A stretch of DNA of 64,000 bases, taken from positions 3,162,001 to 3,226,000 of the forward strand of contig NZ_CP116942.1 in the NCBI RefSeq assembly GCF_028532485.1, in the 5' to 3' direction. Made by a program: the position numbers and the translations under genes. This document shows, one piece after another, positions 39,847 through 47,828 of this stretch. The notes beneath the pieces were generated by a model that worked only from the letters and a program-made list of their open reading frames with translations, searched no databases and had not been told where the DNA came from. The stretch is from Iamia majanohamensis. Lineage in GTDB: Bacteria; Actinomycetota; Acidimicrobiia; Acidimicrobiales; Iamiaceae. Position 1 is the first letter of the stretch. The number at the start of each line of letters is the position of its first letter.

Positions 39847-40812
39847 GTGCGCACCCGACTGACCGAGATCCTCGACGTCGAGCACCCCGTGATGCTCGCG
39901 GGCATGGGGGGTGTCTCCTACGCCGAGCTGGTGGCGGCCGTGTCCGAGGCCGGCGGCTTCGGCAGCATCGGCGCCTCGACCATGGCCCACAGCCAGCTGG
40001 TCGAGCAGATGGGCGAGGTGCGCGAGCGCACCGCCAAGCCCTTCGGCGTCGACCTCCTCACCGCCGCCCCGCAGGACTTCGAGTCCAAGGTGCGCGACAT
40101 CGCCAAGGGCGGGGCCACCGTCTACGTGGCCGGCCTGGGCGTCCCCCGCGACGTCGTCGACCTGTGCCACGAGCTCAACCTGCTGGTGGTCAACATGTGC
40201 GGCAAGGTCCGCCACGCCATCGCCGCGGTGGAGGCCGGGTGCGACCTGGTCGTGGCCCAGGGCACCGAGGCCGGCGGCCACACCGGCACCGTCGCCACCA
40301 TGGCGTTGGTGCCCCAGGTGGTCGACGCCGTCGACGGCCGCATCCCCGTGGTGGCCGCCGGGGGGATCTCCGACGGCCGGGGCCTGGCCGCCGCCCTCAC
40401 CCTGGGTGCCGACGGCATCTGGGTCGGCACCCGCTTCATCGCCACCCCCGAGGCCCAGGCGGTGCCGGGCTACAAGGACGCCCTCCTCGGTCTGCCCGAG
40501 GACGGCACCGTGGTCACCCGGGCCTACACGGGCAAGACCTGCCGGGTGGTGCGCAACGCCTACACCCAGGCCTTCGAGGAGGCCGGCGGCACCCCCGAGC
40601 CCTTCCCGATGCAGGTGCTGCGATCGATCGAGGACGGGGCCAACCACCTGGGCGGGGACGCCGACGCCCGCGACGTCGACCCCGACCGCGAGTTCATGCC
40701 CGCAGGCCAGGGCGCCGGCGCCATCACCGAGCTGGTGCCGGCCGCCACCCTGGTCGAGCGGTTCGTCGACGAGGCCGAGGCCGCCCTGGCCCGGGCCGGC
40801 CGTCCCGTCTGA
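39847..40812 (+). CDS. Nitronate monooxygenase-family FMN-dependent enzyme, 321 aa
   Basis: A TIM-barrel flavoprotein of the 2-nitropropane dioxygenase family. VEHPVMLAGMGGVSYAELV starts the domain, AQGTEAGGHTGTV carries the conserved His of the active site, and VVAAGGISDGRGLAAALTLG binds the FMN phosphate. These enzymes oxidise nitronates; many actinobacterial relatives have unknown substrates. GTG 39847 follows a leaderless-type promoter. The DUF3039 gene starts 19 bases after its stop. Confidence 0.87.
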   Translation: MRTRLTEILDVEHPVMLAGMGGVSYAELVAAVSEAGGFGSIGASTMAHSQLVEQMGEVRERTAKPFGVDLLTAAPQDFESKVRDIAKGGATVYVAGLGVPRDVVDLCHELNLLVVNMCGKVRHAIAAVEAGCDLVVAQGTEAGGHTGTVATMALVPQVVDAVDGRIPVVAAGGISDGRGLAAALTLGADGIWVGTRFIATPEAQAVPGYKDALLGLPEDGTVVTRAYTGKTCRVVRNAYTQAFEEAGGTPEPFPMQVLRSIEDGANHLGGDADARDVDPDREFMPAGQGAGAITELVPAATLVERFVDEAEAALARAGRPV

Positions 40813-40831
40813 GCAGAGAGGCGGAGGACCC

Positions 40832-41146
40832 ATGACCGACATCCCCACCCTCCAGCCGGCCACCGACGTCGACGAGCGCACCAAGGTCGACGTCCGGCCC
40901 ACCACCGACGACGGCGACCACGAGCGCTTCGCCCACATCGTCGTCCCGAAGTCGGCGGTCACCGAGGCCTACATCACCGGCGACACCGTCACCGCCCTCT
41001 GCGGCAAGCGCTGGGTGCCCACCCGCGACCCCGGCCGCTACCCGATCTGCCCCACCTGCAAGGAGATCCTCGACGCCGCTCGTGCCGGGCGCGGGGGCGG
41101 CGACCAGGGCGACGGTGGCGGGTCCGGAGGCGACGCCGAGGGCTGA
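40832..41146 (+). CDS. DUF3039 protein, 104 aa
   Basis: A small soluble protein typical of actinobacteria. The DUF3039 core is HIVVPKSAVTEAYITGD, TVTALCGKRWVPTRDP and YPICPTCKEI, giving cysteines in the pattern C...C-x-x-C that probably bind zinc. The last 20 residues are Gly/Asp-rich and disordered. ATG 40832 has GGAGG at 40823-40827, four bases upstream. Function is unknown. It is likely co-transcribed with the nitronate monooxygenase. Confidence 0.88.
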   Translation: MTDIPTLQPATDVDERTKVDVRPTTDDGDHERFAHIVVPKSAVTEAYITGDTVTALCGKRWVPTRDPGRYPICPTCKEILDAARAGRGGGDQGDGGGSGGDAEG

Positions 41147-41171
41147 CGGGCGACCCCGTCGGGCCCACCCC

Positions 41172-41284
41172 CGAACCAGCGACCAGGCACGCCGCCCCGA
41201 CGACGCGGACGGTCGCCGGTTGGCCGCCGCGCACGAACAGCGACCAGGCGCGCCGCCCCGACGACGCGTCTGGTCGCCGGTTCG
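41172..41284. repeat. Two tandem 51-nt palindromic repeats of a second type
   Basis: Units at 41172-41222 and 41234-41284. The second starts CGAACAGCGACCAG and ends CTGGTCGCCGGTTCG, forming a 13-bp stem with small bulges. Length (51 nt), CGAAC...GTTCG ends and pairing are as in the 124-nt blocks, but most internal bases differ. They occupy half of the 269-nt gap 41147-41415; the rest shows no gene and no riboswitch that I recognise. Confidence 0.8.
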
Positions 41285-41415
41285 CCGGGTGGGGGGCGGG
41301 CGCACCACCATTGGGGCTCCCGGCGGCGACCCCCCGGGACGGGCCAGCCGGCCCGTGGTGTCCGGGGTCGCGGCGGTGTCGGCCACCCGCCTCACCAAAA
41401 CCGAGGAGCCCACCC

Positions 41416-42108
41416 GTGACCACCCCCACCTCCGCCGCGCCCGCGCCGGACCGGACCGGGACCTCCGCCCCCGTCGTCGTCTCGCGCGCCGCGGTGATCG
41501 CCATCGGCGCCTACGCCGGGGCCCAGGTGATCGCCCAGGTGACCAGCCTCAAGATCGGCGTCGTGCTGGGCCGGGGGGTCGACATGGGCACCTTCGTGTA
41601 CCCGATCACCTTCACGCTGCGCGACGTGGTCCACAAGGTCGCGGGCCGCTCCGCCGCCCGCACCCTCATCCTCACCTGCGCGGGGGTGAACCTCTTCCTG
41701 GCCGCCTACCTGGGCTGGACGGCCTCGGTGGAGAGCGACCCGTCGTGGGGGCTGGGCGCCGAGTACGAGGCCGTCCTGGGGCCGATCTGGCGCATCGTGC
41801 TGGCCTCGCTGGCGGCCATGGTGCTCTCCGAGCTGGTCGACACCGAGGTGTACCACTGGTTCGTCACCCGCATCACCACCCGCTTCCAGTGGCTGCGGGT
41901 CCTGGTGTCCAACGCCGTCAGCGTGCCCCTCGACAACCTGGTCTTCGCCCTCGGGGCCTTCGCCCCCGTGGCCGTGCTCGGGACCGACGGGCTGCCGTGG
42001 GCCACGGTCTGGAGCATCTTCTGGGTCAACCTGTGGGTGAAGGGCCTGGTGTCGGTGGCCTCGCTCCCGCTCATCTACGCGACCAAGGACCGCCGGGTCC
42101 CCGACTGA
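41416..42108 (+). CDS. Queuosine precursor transporter (YhhQ/VUT family), 230 aa
   Basis: An integral membrane protein with about six helices. The family hallmark is TFVYPITFTLRDVVHKVAGR, and NLVFALGAFAPVAVLG and FWVNLWVKGLVSVASLPLIY are also typical. Members import queuosine precursors used to modify tRNA. No other queuosine genes are in the window, which fits salvage. GTG 41416 has GAGGAG at 41403-41408. About 25 residues of Pro/Thr/Ala-rich N-terminus precede the first helix. Confidence 0.85.
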   Translation: MTTPTSAAPAPDRTGTSAPVVVSRAAVIAIGAYAGAQVIAQVTSLKIGVVLGRGVDMGTFVYPITFTLRDVVHKVAGRSAARTLILTCAGVNLFLAAYLGWTASVESDPSWGLGAEYEAVLGPIWRIVLASLAAMVLSELVDTEVYHWFVTRITTRFQWLRVLVSNAVSVPLDNLVFALGAFAPVAVLGTDGLPWATVWSIFWVNLWVKGLVSVASLPLIYATKDRRVPD

Positions 42109-42168
42109 GGGCGCGCCGGGGAGGGCCCCCACGGTGTGGTCCCGAGCGGTGGCGGGTACCCCGCAGCC

Positions 42169-44748
42169 GTGGGTGACGTCGTCAGGTACACCGAGGGGGA
42201 CCGTGAGCTCGCGGTCTACGGGCTGGAGGCCAAGGCCACGTCGATCCGCACCGCGGCCGCCGCCGTCGACGACGCCATCGACCGGGCGTCGACCGCCGCC
42301 CGCACGGCGCTGGACGGGTGGCGGGGGCCGCACTCGGCGACCATGGCCGACCAGCACAACGAGGTCGTGGCCGCCGCCTTCGCCCTCTACCGGGACCTCT
42401 CGCTCACCGCGGCCCGGCTGGACGCCTTCCCCGCCGGGTTCGTGCCCGCCGGCTACATCGGCCAGGCCTACGCCGCCCAGCAGCGGGGCGCCGAGGTCCG
42501 CGCCGCCGACGACGGCGGCACCGTCGCCGCCGTGCCGGCGGACCTGCGCCTCTACGCCACCACCGTGACCGGGGCCATGGCCTCGCTGGGGGCCCGCGCT
42601 GCGGTCGTCGACCACTCCGGGCTCCGGGCCGAGGTCACCGCCAGCCGGGCCCTCACCCCGACCGAGCGCGACGCCCGCATCGAGCGGGGCGCGGACCCGA
42701 GGCTCGTCGACCAGGCCCGGATCTCGAGCACCGAGCCCTACCCGGTCGAGCAGCTGGTGCCCCTGGTCGCCCCCACCGACGACGCCCGCCGGGCCGGGGC
42801 CCGGAGCCAGGTGGTGGGCGACTTCACCCGATCGGTGGCCGACGCGATCGAGGACGCCGACAGCACCACGCTGTCGCTGCTCGCGTCCCACCCCGAGCTG
42901 GCCTCCTTCCTCGTCACCGGCGGGGCGCCCGACGTCCTCGCCGGCGACACCGCGCTGGCCGTGCTCCAGGCCTACTTCGACGAGCTCGACACGGCCCACG
43001 AGGGCGGCGATCCCGACGACAACGTCTCGCTCGACGACCTCGAGGCCGCAGCCGACGACGAGTCGCTCCCGGCCGAGCTCCGGGCCGCGGCCCGGTACCT
43101 GCTCGACAACCCCACCCTGCGAGACCTGGTCGACACCGGCGCCGACGGCACCGGGCCGCTCGGCGCCGACGGCGACATCAGCCGCGACGACCTCGACCAG
43201 TTCCTCGCCACCAACGCACACATCCGCGCCCTCCGGGACCACGTGGACGCGCTCGACACGGCCGCCGACGGCGACGACCCCGACGGCTACGTCTCGCGGG
43301 GCGACCTCGAGGCCGCGGCCGAGGACATGTCGCTGCCCGAGGACGTCCGGGTGGCGGCGCGGTACCTCCTCGACCACGACGGCGCCTTCCGGTCGGTGGC
43401 CGACCAGGAGGAGCTGGGTCGCGGCGTCTACGGGTACGGCGCGGGTGGCTTCACCGTGACCGACCTCTACGGGCGGCTGGTGAACGGGCAGGCCTACGTC
43501 CACGACCCCGATGCGGCGCGAGAGTTCGTGACCTCCCTCCCTGTCGCCAGCGACGGTGGGCAGGGCCTGCCCGTCGACATGTCCGGGGACGACAGCGTCC
43601 GGGCCCTGGCCGGCAGCGCCCTCACCGCCGCCCTGGGCGACCTCACCGACATGCAGGAGGTCATCTCCCACCTGCCCGAGAGCCCGGGTGCGGTGCGCAA
43701 CCAGCTCATCACCACCTACTACGACATGCTGGCCCAGAGGGTCGACGGGGTGGCCGCCGAGCAGTGGGGCATCCCCGCCGGCGACCCCTCGGCCGCAGGC
43801 AGCGGCGGGGCCAACTGGCTGGTGTACGCGCCGTGGGCGTCGAACGGCGTCCGCAGCGCCATCGACGGCTCGTTCTCGGTGTTCGGCATCAACCCGAGCA
43901 CCCGCCAGCGCCAGGGCGCGGCCGACGGCAACCAGTGGATCTTCGACGACATCACGTCGCGGTTCGCCGCCTTCGTCGAGCTCTACGAGGGCAGCGGGGG
44001 CCGGCCCAGCACCGAGCAGCTCGAGGGCTTCTTCCGCACCAGCTTCGACGAGGGCGACGCCGAGATCCGCCAGGGGTTCCAGGCCTACGTGGCGGCCCTG
44101 GGCGAGGACGACCCCACCCGGCGCCAGGAGCTCATGTTCCAGGCCAACACGCTGGTGGCGACCCACGAGCAGGTCGGCGCCCAGCCCTACCTCGAAGAGG
44201 TGATGTCGGGGGTGCCCGACGGCTTCGCCAGCCGCTTCGTCGACATCCAGATGGGCCGCCACCGCGTCGAGGTCGACGAGGACCTGCCCGACCTGGCCCC
44301 CGAGAGCTCCAACCTGGTCGTGCCGGGCGACATCCTGGACCTCGACCCGACCGGGCTCACCGACGGCGACCTGTCCGGCTCGGTGCCCTTCGCCGGCGCC
44401 GGGTCGGACCCCGACGCGGTGAACCTCGACCCGCTCGGAGGCTGGTCCGACGAGGGGTTCCACACCTCGACCGAGACCTGGTACGACGAGCGGGGGGCCG
44501 GCCCCCAGCTCGTCCCGGACCCCGCCGGTGGCTACCAGGTGGTCCCCGTCGACCCCGACGCCTCCCTGGCCGACACCGGGGTGGGCCGCTGGACGGACTA
44601 CGACGACCGCATGTGGTCGATCCACCGGCTGTTCGAGGGGACCCACACCGACAGGTCGATCTACGACACCACGTCGCTCTACGACGGCCCCGGCGGTGTC
44701 GACACCTCGTTCCTCGACCCCGAGGTGGCCGAGGCCATCCGCCGATGA
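42169..44748 (+). CDS. Large protein with WXG100-like N-terminus and EF-hand-like segments, 859 aa
   Basis: No single named family. Residues 10-100 are two amphipathic helices around a W-R-G turn at 51-53 (LDGWRGPHSATM), like WXG100 proteins that are type VII secretion substrates. Residues about 275-385 contain three Asp-rich loops followed by helices (GGDPDDNVSLDDLEAAAD, GADGDISRDDLDQFL, DGDDPDGYVSRGDLEAAAE), resembling calcium-binding EF-hands. Residues 430-720 form a further domain with GGANWLVYAPWASNGV. The C-terminal 130 residues are acidic and Gly/Asp/Pro-rich. No signal peptide. GTG 42169 is preferred to GTG 42136 because TACCCC lies six bases upstream. Its stop overlaps the lipoprotein gene (ATGA). 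No toxin domain is recognisable. Confidence 0.68.
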   Translation: MGDVVRYTEGDRELAVYGLEAKATSIRTAAAAVDDAIDRASTAARTALDGWRGPHSATMADQHNEVVAAAFALYRDLSLTAARLDAFPAGFVPAGYIGQAYAAQQRGAEVRAADDGGTVAAVPADLRLYATTVTGAMASLGARAAVVDHSGLRAEVTASRALTPTERDARIERGADPRLVDQARISSTEPYPVEQLVPLVAPTDDARRAGARSQVVGDFTRSVADAIEDADSTTLSLLASHPELASFLVTGGAPDVLAGDTALAVLQAYFDELDTAHEGGDPDDNVSLDDLEAAADDESLPAELRAAARYLLDNPTLRDLVDTGADGTGPLGADGDISRDDLDQFLATNAHIRALRDHVDALDTAADGDDPDGYVSRGDLEAAAEDMSLPEDVRVAARYLLDHDGAFRSVADQEELGRGVYGYGAGGFTVTDLYGRLVNGQAYVHDPDAAREFVTSLPVASDGGQGLPVDMSGDDSVRALAGSALTAALGDLTDMQEVISHLPESPGAVRNQLITTYYDMLAQRVDGVAAEQWGIPAGDPSAAGSGGANWLVYAPWASNGVRSAIDGSFSVFGINPSTRQRQGAADGNQWIFDDITSRFAAFVELYEGSGGRPSTEQLEGFFRTSFDEGDAEIRQGFQAYVAALGEDDPTRRQELMFQANTLVATHEQVGAQPYLEEVMSGVPDGFASRFVDIQMGRHRVEVDEDLPDLAPESSNLVVPGDILDLDPTGLTDGDLSGSVPFAGAGSDPDAVNLDPLGGWSDEGFHTSTETWYDERGAGPQLVPDPAGGYQVVPVDPDASLADTGVGRWTDYDDRMWSIHRLFEGTHTDRSIYDTTSLYDGPGGVDTSFLDPEVAEAIRR

Positions 44749-45278
44749 ACCGCCACCGTCGCCCCCGCCACACCCTGCTCGCCGCCCTCGTCCTCCTCGG
44801 AGTCCTCACCATGTCCGCCTGCTCCCTCACCGATGCCGACGACCCCGGCAAGGCCACCGTCACCGACGAGATCGCCGCCGTGGGCGAGGCCCTCGACGTC
44901 CCCTCCGACCAGGTCTCCCTGTTCGGCTACGGCGTCACCCGCGACCTCGCGGCCGAGGACTGCCCGGAGGTCGAGGACGGGGACGACCGGTGGATCGCGG
45001 AGCGGTCGGCGGTGATGACCGTCCCCACCCAGCAGGCCGCGATCGACGGCCTCGTCCGCCACTACCGCGACCTGGGCGCGGAGCTGTACCTCTACAAGAG
45101 CCGGGCCTCGGAGAACCGCACCCTCTACGTGGTGGACGCGGCGCGCGACATCCACGTCGACGTCGACCTGGGCGCCGAGGGACGGGTCGCCCTGTTCGTC
45201 CGCCACACCCCCTGTGGCGTCGGCGACCTGGCCACCGGGCCCAACACCCCCGTCGACCCCGAGCCCCTCCCCGGCTGA
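44745..45278 (+). CDS. Lipoprotein coupled to the WXG-like protein, 177 aa
   Basis: The signal sequence HTLLAALVLLGVLTMSAC ends in a usable though imperfect lipobox (M-S-A-C). The mature protein of about 150 residues includes AEDCPEVEDGDDRWIAE, AAIDGLVRHYRDLGAELYLY and HTPCGVGDL, with two cysteines that may form a disulfide outside the cell. Family unknown. ATG 44745 overlaps the stop of the WXG-like gene, so the two are made together and may act together, for example as a secreted protein and its surface partner or immunity protein; that is inference. Confidence 0.72.
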   Translation: MNRHRRPRHTLLAALVLLGVLTMSACSLTDADDPGKATVTDEIAAVGEALDVPSDQVSLFGYGVTRDLAAEDCPEVEDGDDRWIAERSAVMTVPTQQAAIDGLVRHYRDLGAELYLYKSRASENRTLYVVDAARDIHVDVDLGAEGRVALFVRHTPCGVGDLATGPNTPVDPEPLPG

Positions 45279-45470
45279 GGGGCGCGGCGGAGGCGTCCTG
45301 TGGTCTCCGTCCCGCCCCCGCCCCGACCGGAGCACGGCTCACGACGCCCGGCGACGACCACGCGTGGTCCGCCGACGCCGGGGGCCACCGACGAGGAGGT
45401 CCCGCGCCTCGGCCGAGGAGCCCGGGCCGCCCACGGGACCGGACCGGGGGGGCGTCCTCGGGCTCCCGCC
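45279..45470. other. Non-coding convergent gap with a 14-bp palindrome
   Basis: The 192 bases between the lipoprotein gene (+) and rmlD (-) show no gene. GACCACGCGTGGTC at 45356-45369 is a perfect palindrome. Confidence 0.5.
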
Positions 45471-46325
45471 TCAACCTGCGCCGGTGATCCGGGCCACCAG
45501 GCGGTCGACGGCCTCCTCCCAGGGGTCGAGGCCCAGGCCCTCGGCTTCGAGCGCGGCGGTGTCGAGCACGGTCGCCCGGGGGCGCCGTGCGGGGCGGGGC
45601 GGGCGGGACGCGGTCGCCACGCCCTCCACCCGGTCCGGGTCCAGGGCCGCGGCGGCGAGCGTGCGACGGGCGACGTCGCACCAGGTCGCGGCGCCACGCC
45701 CGGCCACGTGCCAGATCCCGCCCCGCCGGTCGAGCCCCAGCGCCAGCAGCGGGACGGCCAGGTCGTCGGCCACGGTGGGGCTCCCCCACTGGTCGTCGAC
45801 GAAGCGCAGGGGGCCGTCCTGCTCCCGGGCCAGGCGCAGCACCGTCGGGACGACACCACCCGTGGGGCTCGACACCCAGGAGGTGCGCACGACGGTGGCG
45901 GCCGGGCCCAACCGGCCCTCGGCGGCCAGCTTGGTGGCCCCGTAGACCGAGAGCGGCCCCACAGGGTCGGCCTCGACGTAGGGCCGCCGGAGGTCGCCGT
46001 CGTAGACGTAGTCGGTGGACAGGAGGACGACGTGGGCACCGACCCGGGTGGCGGCGGCCGCCAGGTGGGCGGTGCCCCCGACGTTGACCCGGTGGGCCCG
46101 GTCGGGGTCGTGCTCGCAGCCGTCCACGTCGGTGAGGGCGGCGGCGTGCACGACCAGGTCGGGCCGGACCGCAGCGACGAGGGCGTCGACCGCCGGCGCG
46201 TCGGCGACATCGCAACCGCCGGGCCCCCGGTGCGGGGGGGCCGTGACCTCGTGGCCGGCGTCCTGCGCCTGCTCGACGACGGCGCGGCCGACCTGCCCCG
46301 TCCCGCCGGTGACGAGGATCCTCAC
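45471..46325 (-). CDS. rmlD: dTDP-4-dehydrorhamnose reductase, 284 aa
   Basis: The last step of dTDP-L-rhamnose synthesis: NADPH reduction of dTDP-4-keto-L-rhamnose. Rossmann motif VTGGTGQVGRAVVEQA, VVHAAALTDVDGCE, LLSTDYVYDGDLRRPY and the catalytic YGATKLAAE (Tyr and Lys) are all present. GTG 46325 overlaps the rmlB stop (GTGA). It is the last gene of the rmlACBD operon and converges on the lipoprotein gene. Confidence 0.9.
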   Translation of the reverse strand: MRILVTGGTGQVGRAVVEQAQDAGHEVTAPPHRGPGGCDVADAPAVDALVAAVRPDLVVHAAALTDVDGCEHDPDRAHRVNVGGTAHLAAAATRVGAHVVLLSTDYVYDGDLRRPYVEADPVGPLSVYGATKLAAEGRLGPAATVVRTSWVSSPTGGVVPTVLRLAREQDGPLRFVDDQWGSPTVADDLAVPLLALGLDRRGGIWHVAGRGAATWCDVARRTLAAAALDPDRVEGVATASRPPRPARRPRATVLDTAALEAEGLGLDPWEEAVDRLVARITGAG

Positions 46326-47287
46326 GGCCGGACGAGCCCGGCCCGCCGTGGCCCCCACCAGTCGGGGTTGTCGGCGTACCACCGCACGGTGGCGGCCATG
46401 CCCTCGGCGAAGGCGCGGGTCGGGTGCCAGCCCAGGGCCTCGACGGCAGCGGTGTCGACGGCGTAGCGCCGGTCGTGGCCGGGTCGGTCCGCGACCGCCA
46501 CGACCCGGTCGCGCCCCACGCCCAGCGAGTCGGTGATGGCCGCCGCCACCTCGGCGTTGGTGCGCTCCTCGTGGGCGGCCACGTTGTAGGCGCGCCCCGG
46601 CTCCCCCTTGCGCAGGACCAGGGCCAGGGCGGCGCAGCCGTCCTCGACGTGCATCCAGTCGCGCCGGTGCAGCCCGTCGCCGTAGAGGGGGACGTCGCCC
46701 CCAGCGAGGAGGGCCGTCACGGCGACGGGGACGAGCTTCTCGGGAAACTGCCGCGGGCCGTACTGGTTGGAGGAGCGGGTGACGACGACGGGGAGCCCGT
46801 GGGAGGCGTGGTGGGCCAGGGCGATGAGGTCGCTGGCCGCCTTCGAGGCCGAGTAGGGCGACGACGGGCGCAGCGGGGCGTCCTCGTCGACCGCGCCGGA
46901 CGCGACCGACCCGTAGACCTCGTCGGTCGAGACGTGCAGGAACCGCTCGACCCCGGCCCGCCGGGCCTCGTCGCAGACCACGTTGGTGCCCGTGCAGTTC
47001 GTGCGGACGAAGACGTCGGGGTCGACCAGGGAGCGATCGACGTGGCTCTCCGCCGCCAGGTGCACCACGGCCCGGTGCCCGGCGACGGCGGCCCGGACGT
47101 CGTCGCGGTCGGCCACGTCGCCCACGACCAGGCGCAGACGACGCTCGTCCAGGCCGGCCAGGTTCTGGCGCGACCCCGCGTAGGTGAGGGCGTCGAGGAC
47201 CGTGACCTCGTCGTCGGTGGTCGCCAGGAGGTGGCGCACCAGGGTGGAGCCGACGAAGCCGGCGCCTCCCGTGACGAGGACCCTCAC
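46322..47287 (-). CDS. rmlB: dTDP-glucose 4,6-dehydratase, 321 aa
   Basis: Second step of the dTDP-L-rhamnose pathway. An extended SDR with VTGGAGFVGSTLVRHL, HLAAESHVDRS, the dehydratase-specific VSTDEVYGS (Thr-Asp-Glu triad) and catalytic YSASKAASD. SNQYGPRQFPEKLVP and YGDGLHRRDWMHVEDG are also diagnostic. GTG 47287 overlaps the rmlC stop (GTGA), and its own stop overlaps the rmlD start. Confidence 0.93.
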   Translation of the reverse strand: MRVLVTGGAGFVGSTLVRHLLATTDDEVTVLDALTYAGSRQNLAGLDERRLRLVVGDVADRDDVRAAVAGHRAVVHLAAESHVDRSLVDPDVFVRTNCTGTNVVCDEARRAGVERFLHVSTDEVYGSVASGAVDEDAPLRPSSPYSASKAASDLIALAHHASHGLPVVVTRSSNQYGPRQFPEKLVPVAVTALLAGGDVPLYGDGLHRRDWMHVEDGCAALALVLRKGEPGRAYNVAAHEERTNAEVAAAITDSLGVGRDRVVAVADRPGHDRRYAVDTAAVEALGWHPTRAFAEGMAATVRWYADNPDWWGPRRAGLVRP

Positions 47288-47826
47288 GCCGGCACCCCCT
47301 CGGGGGGCAGCGACGCCCGACGGGGGGCGGACCGGTCGCGGTCCGACACCACCGGCGACGGCACGCCCCAGTCCGCCGCCACCTCGGGGTCGTCCCAGGC
47401 CACGGACCACTCGTCGGCGGGGTCGTAGGTGCGGTCGACCAGGTAGGTGAGCACCACGTCGGTGAGGGCGGCGAACCCGTGGGCCACCCCGGGGGGGACG
47501 TAGACCAGGCGGGCGTCGGGCCCGTCGGCCGCCAGGTCGAGGTGCAGGGTCGTGCCGTGGGTCGGGCTCGAGCGGCGGAGGTCGTGGAGGACCACCCGGG
47601 CCCGGCCCGCGGCCACGGACCACAGGTCGGCCTGGTGGAGGTGGTGGTGGAGCCCCACCACCACCCCCGCCCGCCGTCGGGCCAGGTTGGCCTGCACCAT
47701 CGGGGGGGCGCCGGGGAACCACGACGCCCGGTAGGTCTCGCGAAAGTCGCCCCGGGCATCGGGGTGCACGTCGGGCTCGACGACGACGACGCCCGCGATG
47801 GCATCCGAGGGGGTAGTCCGGGCCAC
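47284..47826 (-). CDS. rmlC: dTDP-4-dehydrorhamnose 3,5-epimerase, 180 aa
   Basis: A cupin-fold epimerase. Family features: PDVHPDARGDFRETYRASWF, GVVVGLHHHLHQADLWSVAAGRARVVLHDLR with the catalytic His, YVPPGVAHGFAAL and YDPADEWSVAWDDPEVAADW. It acts between rmlB and rmlD. GTG 47826 is 2 bases after the rmlA stop. About 10 more residues than the minimal domain at each end. Confidence 0.91.
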   Translation of the reverse strand: MARTTPSDAIAGVVVVEPDVHPDARGDFRETYRASWFPGAPPMVQANLARRRAGVVVGLHHHLHQADLWSVAAGRARVVLHDLRRSSPTHGTTLHLDLAADGPDARLVYVPPGVAHGFAALTDVVLTYLVDRTYDPADEWSVAWDDPEVAADWGVPSPVVSDRDRSAPRRASLPPEGVPA

Positions 47827-47828
47827 GG

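Noticed and set aside
41147-41415. preQ1 riboswitch before the queuosine precursor transporter
   Set aside because: I looked for the short A-rich tail and C-rich pseudoknot of preQ1-I and found only palindromic repeats and GC-rich sequence. Not supported.
42136-44748. WXG-like gene starting at GTG 42136
   Set aside because: No ribosome site; the added residues are Gly/Pro-rich, and GTG 42169 has the usual hexamer six bases upstream.
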